A stretch of DNA of 64,000 bases from CAZJHD01 sp964545855 (lineage in GTDB: Bacteria > Planctomycetota > UBA1135 > JACQFD01), in contig CAZJHD010000011.1 in the NCBI GenBank assembly GCA_964545855.1, positions 1 to 64,000 of the forward strand, in the 5' to 3' direction. Below are positions 61,001-64,000 of this stretch, piece by piece. Positions within the stretch are counted from its first letter, which is position 1, and each line of letters opens with the position of its first letter. Position numbers and translations under genes: made by a program. Below the pieces are notes generated by a model. The model saw only the letters and a program-made list of their open reading frames with translations. It did no database searches and had not been told where the DNA came from.

Positions 61001-61358
61001 GCCCGAACTCCAGGACCTCGTCCTCCTCGAGGCGACCGCGCTCCCGCAGGACGGTCTTCAGGCTCTTCCCGTCGACGAACTCCATCACGAAGTAGGGCAC
61101 ACCGTCGACGTCGCCGTGATCGAGCCCCTTCACGATGTTCGGATGGTCGAGGCGCGCCGAGAGACGCGCCTCGCGCTCGAGCCTCGCGACGTAGAGGCGA
61201 TTCCGCGCGAGCTCGCGACGGAGGATCTTCACGGCCACGAGTCGGTCGAGCCCCGCGTGGCGCGCGAGATACACCGAGCCGACGCCTCCCGAGCCGAGCC
61301 GCTCCAGGATCTCCAGGTCCGGGATCGACGGGAATCGCTCTCGGCTCGGCTCGCTCAT
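58080..61358 (-). CDS. Membrane-anchored Ser/Thr protein kinase with large sensor region
   Basis: In the 1092-residue product a complete Hanks-type kinase (about 15-275) has the glycine loop GSGGVGSVY, Lys44 in VAVK, HRDIKPGN (Asp138, Asn143), DLG (Asp156, in place of DFG) and SPE. A single membrane helix follows at about 299-322, then about 770 residues rich in helices with a C-terminal beta-sandwich-like part (about 900-1092) resembling a lectin/concanavalin fold. ATG at 61358 overlaps the preceding gene's stop (ATGA), so it is coupled to the secreted protein upstream. Confidence 0.92.
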   Translation of the reverse strand: MSEPSRERFPSIPDLEILERLGSGGVGSVYLARHAGLDRLVAVKILRRELARNRLYVARLEREARLSARLDHPNIVKGLDHGDVDGVPYFVMEFVDGKSLKTVLRERGRLEEDEVLEFGLQVARALDHAYRLGVVHRDIKPGNLLLAKDGTLKLADLGLARRPDDSSVTKEGTTLGTPHYVSPEQARDPVTADTRSDLYSLGATLFHVATGRPPFDAETVGGVLSQVLDASSVAQVPADVPLSRNLELCLLRLLAKDPARRYQTPDEVIRDLERVRRHERPSVSVFDVNPRARLRLRVGLASGAGLVVVATLVLLAGAGLGLFGSNAPSPAARAAAEELGRLETDADGSPAALADRWARVDALLASGAFEDAGRLRATALQTTIGEAISAAFDGLEREIDRDLAAGIAERRLDEAWTQLETEFPRRVREAFDRRAELLPGPFAIRFERYLDTKRRDLRQEVAAAEAAILAMLPAFLEEESSRVQQHVEEGRFADALVRLADAPSRLMTPQGDAPRRLPDISRDSVAERIRGELASIRSRVLQEAAERGRRITARLQAEFELLRRGVTEGTRSATASEFADEAETVFREMGYVRQQWPLEVVPDPGGLAKDLHDSLASLDRKAEEQRTLREFEVLEARTWARMRERQYVTASQVWRSERERPELAAVRARLDRRIGYADALAGLRARAGRELARRVGTRVNLSLRSGAIASGRLVSTESLADDWLGTLADGAIPEVRFSALALGEIETLVAAESGPRARLELGLLWMAEGQLDRAQARFAAARLDPEASASEAELAAFALSDVSALRLLSQGSGSERERLYRATLDRARELTRIGEMEQARAEYERVRTEAVGFDVGDPRVADLDREIEEFEVLWRAHQRRRALAGAFPGARASELPDGRLRLDYDLAAGPGPSGLEVPKGWRRTAAGIQCEGAALEDASRLGRAPALRFPLPAMGRGPVRFTARSSLPYESDPVSLLVHGLTAFGRTGAIHRASGGGPWSAQLISGGAEVLDLAPWPRHWEPGFRRSSGFLRGGTHDLSLDVSEDGRSAVLRVDGAAVASLDAAVAGDACELRCTGAILLRSLSVEGVALPR

Positions 61359-62965
61359 CGACGCGGGACCCACTGCGTCCACTCCGCCTCGACTCCCGCC
61401 ACGTCCAGGCCGAAGGCCTCGCGGAACGCCTGGTCGTGGAAGACGCGCGCCCGGTCGGGGATCCGCTGGAGCCCCCAGAGCTTGCGCACGAGCCGGTGGA
61501 ATCGGTCGAGCCCTCCCGGCGCCTTCTGCGCGAGGAACTGCACGACGCTCATCGACTTGCGCACGTCGTCGATCGTCAGGTCCGGGAGGTCCTTCTGCAC
61601 GATGGCGAGCAGCGATTGCGGACGCCCCGCGGCGATCGAAGCCCTCAGCTCGTCCTCCCAACGGCCCGCGCGCGCATCGCTGCGGCGTTCACCGCCGGTG
61701 GTCGTGCCCCCGGAGCCCTCCGCGCGGGGAACGGAGCGCGAGTGCGCGCAGAAGATCGTGTTCCTCTCCCAGGCGGCCGCTTCCGCGAGGCATGCCAGCG
61801 CCTCGTCGTACCAGGGCGGCAGCAGCGACGGCACGTGCCCGTGCCGGTTCGCGAGCACGTGGCCCACGTGGTGGAACGTCTGGCCCGCCGCCTGGTCGAG
61901 GTCTCGTCCCCGCAGCAACGCCACGGAAACGCCGAGGGGCTCGTGCACGAAGTAGCCGTGCGTCCGGCGCGCCCGCTCGTCCCACCCCTCCCAGAGGAAG
62001 CGCTTCGACTCGCGGTAGGTCCGGTCGACGGCGCGCCCGTACTCGGCGTCGCCCTCGAGGACGATCAGCTCGACGCGCGGGATCGGCTGCGACGCCGGCA
62101 TCGCGAAGGGCGCCGGGGGGATCCCCGCCGAGAGGACGCTTCCGGCTCCATCGCCGCCGAAGAGACGATCGAGCGCTCCGAGAGCGCGCTCGCTCCCCTC
62201 GGAGACGGTGCGGAGCCACGCCTCCTCGGCCGCTCCCTGGACCGCGAAGTGCGCCGAGAGCACGAGCTTCCAGGACGCGACCCCGAACTCGGCCGCCGCT
62301 TCGCGGGACCGGAGGCGGAACGGGATCTCCGACGCCTCGATCCAGGCTCCCTCGAAGGACTCGAGGCCCCGCGCGCGCCGGGCCTCGTCCTCCGTGACCC
62401 ACCGGTCGCCGAGTCGGACGAGCCCCTTCTCGAGCGCCTCTTTCTCCTCCGGCGCCATCCACCGGCCACGGAACTCGACCAGACCCTGGGCCGCGAGCGC
62501 CGCAGCCTTCCGCTCCTCGTCGCGGCGTGCCTTCTCCTCCGGCGTCACCCAGTCGTCGCCGTCGCGCACGCGGCCGAGGGCGCGGTTCGCCGCCTCGTGG
62601 CGCGGATCGATCTCCACGGCCGTCTCGAGGCATCTCCGCGCCTCCTTCGACATCCCCTTCTCGGCGCACCACCGCGAGAGCTCGAACCAGTCGCCGGCCG
62701 TCTTCGCGTCGAGGCGTCTCCGCGGGAGCTCCTCCTCCGGCGTCTCCTTCCGCTCGATGCGAACGACCGACGCACGCGGCACCTCGATCGTGCCGAACCG
62801 CGTCTCGATGCGAACCACGGCGTCGTCCTCCCGCACGATCTTGCCCTCGATCGTCCGACCATCGTTCGTCACGACCACGTCGGCGGACGCAGGGGGCGCC
62901 GAGGCGAGCGCCGCGGCGGCGAGCACCGCCAGCAGGACGGCGCGGGCCCGGCCTCGGCGGATCAC
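61355..62965 (-). CDS. Secreted protein with degenerate HEXXH site and tandem W motifs
   Basis: In the 536-residue product a signal peptide (about 1-28) precedes a small beta-barrel-like strand set (about 29-72), then four spaced motifs of the type x-x-W-[VMI]-x-x-[ED]-E (Trp139, 169, 189, 208). The C-terminal part resembles gluzincin peptidases, with FHHVGHVLANRHGH (His365 and His369) and PPWYDEALACLAE further on. In active relatives the motif is HEXXH; here the Glu is His366, so catalysis is unlikely. It sits between the sigma-54 activator and the kinase, with ATGA overlaps on both sides. Confidence 0.72.
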   Translation of the reverse strand: MIRRGRARAVLLAVLAAAALASAPPASADVVVTNDGRTIEGKIVREDDAVVRIETRFGTIEVPRASVVRIERKETPEEELPRRRLDAKTAGDWFELSRWCAEKGMSKEARRCLETAVEIDPRHEAANRALGRVRDGDDWVTPEEKARRDEERKAAALAAQGLVEFRGRWMAPEEKEALEKGLVRLGDRWVTEDEARRARGLESFEGAWIEASEIPFRLRSREAAAEFGVASWKLVLSAHFAVQGAAEEAWLRTVSEGSERALGALDRLFGGDGAGSVLSAGIPPAPFAMPASQPIPRVELIVLEGDAEYGRAVDRTYRESKRFLWEGWDERARRTHGYFVHEPLGVSVALLRGRDLDQAAGQTFHHVGHVLANRHGHVPSLLPPWYDEALACLAEAAAWERNTIFCAHSRSVPRAEGSGGTTTGGERRSDARAGRWEDELRASIAAGRPQSLLAIVQKDLPDLTIDDVRKSMSVVQFLAQKAPGGLDRFHRLVRKLWGLQRIPDRARVFHDQAFREAFGLDVAGVEAEWTQWVPRR

Positions 62966-64000
62966 TCCTCGCTCTCCTCCTCCGGCGGCTCCGTGTCGTC
63001 GGAGGCGCCGGGCGCGTCGATCCCGTACTTCGAGAGCTTGCGCTGGAGGGCGAAGCGCGAGATCCCGAGTCGCCGGGCCGTCGCGCTGCGGTTGCCCTGC
63101 GTCGCCACGAGGGCCGAGCGGATCGCGCGGATCTCCAGCGAGCGCACGCGCCCCGGGAGCGTGGAGGCGTCCGTCGCCGCCTCCGGATCGTCGGGCACCT
63201 CGGGCTCCCAGTCGCGGATGGCGTCCGACACGAGGTCGGGTCCGATCACGTCGCCGGCGAGCACCACGAGGCGCCGCACCTCGTTCTCGAGCTCGCGCAC
63301 GTTGCCGGGCCAGTCGTAGGCGCGGAAGTGGTCGAGCACGACGGGATCGATGCGCTTCAGCGGCACGCCGGCCTCGCGGCAGCGCTGCACCAGGAATCGC
63401 TCCACGAGCAGCGCGATGTCCTCCTTCCGCTCCCGCAGGGGCGGCAGCCGCAGCGGCAGCACGTTCAGCCGGTAGTAGAGATCCTCGCGGAACTGCTTCG
63501 CCTTCACGCGCTCCGTCAGGTCCGCCTGGGAGGCGCAGATGATCCGCACGTCGATCGGGAGAGGCGTCTCCGAGCCGATGGGACGGATCTCCCCCTCCTG
63601 CAGCGCCCGAAGGAGGCTCTTCTGCATCTCGCTCGACATCTCGGCGACCTCGTCGAGGAAGAGCGTCCCTCCGTGGGCGAGCTCGAAGAGACCCTTCTTG
63701 GCCCGGTGGGCGCCCGTGAAGGCACCCTTCGAGTGGCCGAAGAGCTCGCTCTCGAGGAGCGTGTCCTGGATCGCCGCGCAGCTCGCGCTCACGAAGGACT
63801 TGTCGCCCCGCGCCCCGTTCGTGTGGATCGCCCGCGCCACGAGCTCCTTTCCGGTGCCGCTATCGCCGGTGATGAGGACGGGTGCGTCGGAGCCCACGAG
63901 CCGATCCAGCAGCCGGAAGACCGACCGCATGGCCGGGCTCTCGCCGACGATCGAGCGATAGTCGTAGCGGCTCCGGAGATCCCCGCGGGCGAGCGCCGCC
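62962..64000 (-). CDS. Sigma-54-dependent transcriptional activator (5' end beyond window)
   Basis: An NtrC-family AAA+ activator. The frame stays open to the right edge of the window, so the start and any receiver or sensor domain are missing. Visible: YRSIVGESPAMRSVF, Walker A GDSGTGKE, the GAFTGA sigma-54 contact loop, Walker B GGTLFLDEVAEM, the sensor segment PLRERKEDI, and a C-terminal Fis-type helix-turn-helix (RSATARRLGISRFALQRKL). An acidic tail follows. Its stop overlaps the start of the secreted protein (ATGA), first of a three-gene operon that ends with the Ser/Thr kinase. Confidence 0.92.
   Translation of the reverse strand, partial: AALARGDLRSRYDYRSIVGESPAMRSVFRLLDRLVGSDAPVLITGDSGTGKELVARAIHTNGARGDKSFVSASCAAIQDTLLESELFGHSKGAFTGAHRAKKGLFELAHGGTLFLDEVAEMSSEMQKSLLRALQEGEIRPIGSETPLPIDVRIICASQADLTERVKAKQFREDLYYRLNVLPLRLPPLRERKEDIALLVERFLVQRCREAGVPLKRIDPVVLDHFRAYDWPGNVRELENEVRRLVVLAGDVIGPDLVSDAIRDWEPEVPDDPEAATDASTLPGRVRSLEIRAIRSALVATQGNRSATARRLGISRFALQRKLSKYGIDAPGASDDTEPPEEESEE

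Noticed and set aside
55332..61955. A plus-strand open frame of about 2200 codons
   Set aside because: It lies antisense to the Ser/Thr kinase and in another frame of the prepilin genes. It encodes Arg/Glu-rich sequence with no recognisable fold and no start signal.

Overview
This is a GC-rich (roughly two-thirds G+C) bacterial chromosome segment with dense, mostly housekeeping gene content. It has no rRNA, CRISPR array, transposase, integrase or phage gene. SurA and HldD (LPS heptose pathway) point to an outer-membrane, Gram-negative-type cell. A long Ser/Thr kinase with a large C-terminal region, a secreted DUF1028 protein with an extra C-terminal domain and the overall gene mix would fit a GC-rich Planctomycetota-like lineage. 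That assignment is an inference; nothing here proves it.

Layout. 1-7.8 kb: three minus-strand tRNAs (Ser-GGA, Ser-CGA, Arg-ACG) with tadA between them, a SurA-like chaperone, ribosomal protein S20, a TPR protein, peptide deformylase, RibF, tRNA-Phe and a CBS-domain protein. 8-19.4 kb: a DapA-superfamily aldolase, a degenerate ABC ATPase with its permease, a sigma-70 family factor, endonuclease III, two membrane proteins, an SDR, a TPMT/HOL-type methyltransferase, a 6-pyruvoyl-tetrahydropterin synthase homologue and a DUF255/thioredoxin-fold protein. 19.5-27.3 kb: a ferredoxin, then an aa3-type cytochrome oxidase cluster (subunits II, I, III, di-haem cytochrome c lipoprotein, SCO, a 56-residue membrane peptide, a second subunit III, subunit IV, a CPTCG membrane protein) behind a TTGACA-N17-TATCGT promoter. 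27.3-37.1 kb: an EF-hand protein, an S41 protease, a structured RNA resembling 6S RNA, tsaD-larB-carA, an M28 peptidase, a YqaA-type membrane protein and a DUF1028 protein. 37.3-48.7 kb, all minus strand: priA, a MazG-like protein, a SpoIIE-like protein with lost metal ligands, pgpA, pgsA, rimO, an FtsK-like protein without a motor domain, hldD and an acyl-CoA dehydrogenase. 48.9-64 kb: a cupin, a coiled-coil protein, phosphatidylserine decarboxylase, a zinc-ribbon protein coupled to a stand-alone MetH-activation-domain protein, a carboxymuconolactone-decarboxylase-like protein, a PilV/PilW/PilX-like prepilin operon, and an ATGA-coupled operon of sigma-54 activator, HEXXH-degenerate secreted protein and Ser/Thr kinase. 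The sigma-54 activator runs off the right edge.

How the genes work together. tadA lies directly behind the tRNA-Arg(ACG) that it edits. The oxidase operon carries its copper-delivery and electron-input proteins. The rimO-pgsA-pgpA block combines phospholipid synthesis with ribosomal-protein modification in a classical ftsK neighbourhood. The most unusual items are the motorless FtsK-like protein at that locus, the 6S-like RNA abutting tsaD, and several proteins that keep a family fold but have lost catalytic residues (ABC ATPase, SpoIIE-type phosphatase, HEXXH protein, DapA-like aldolase).
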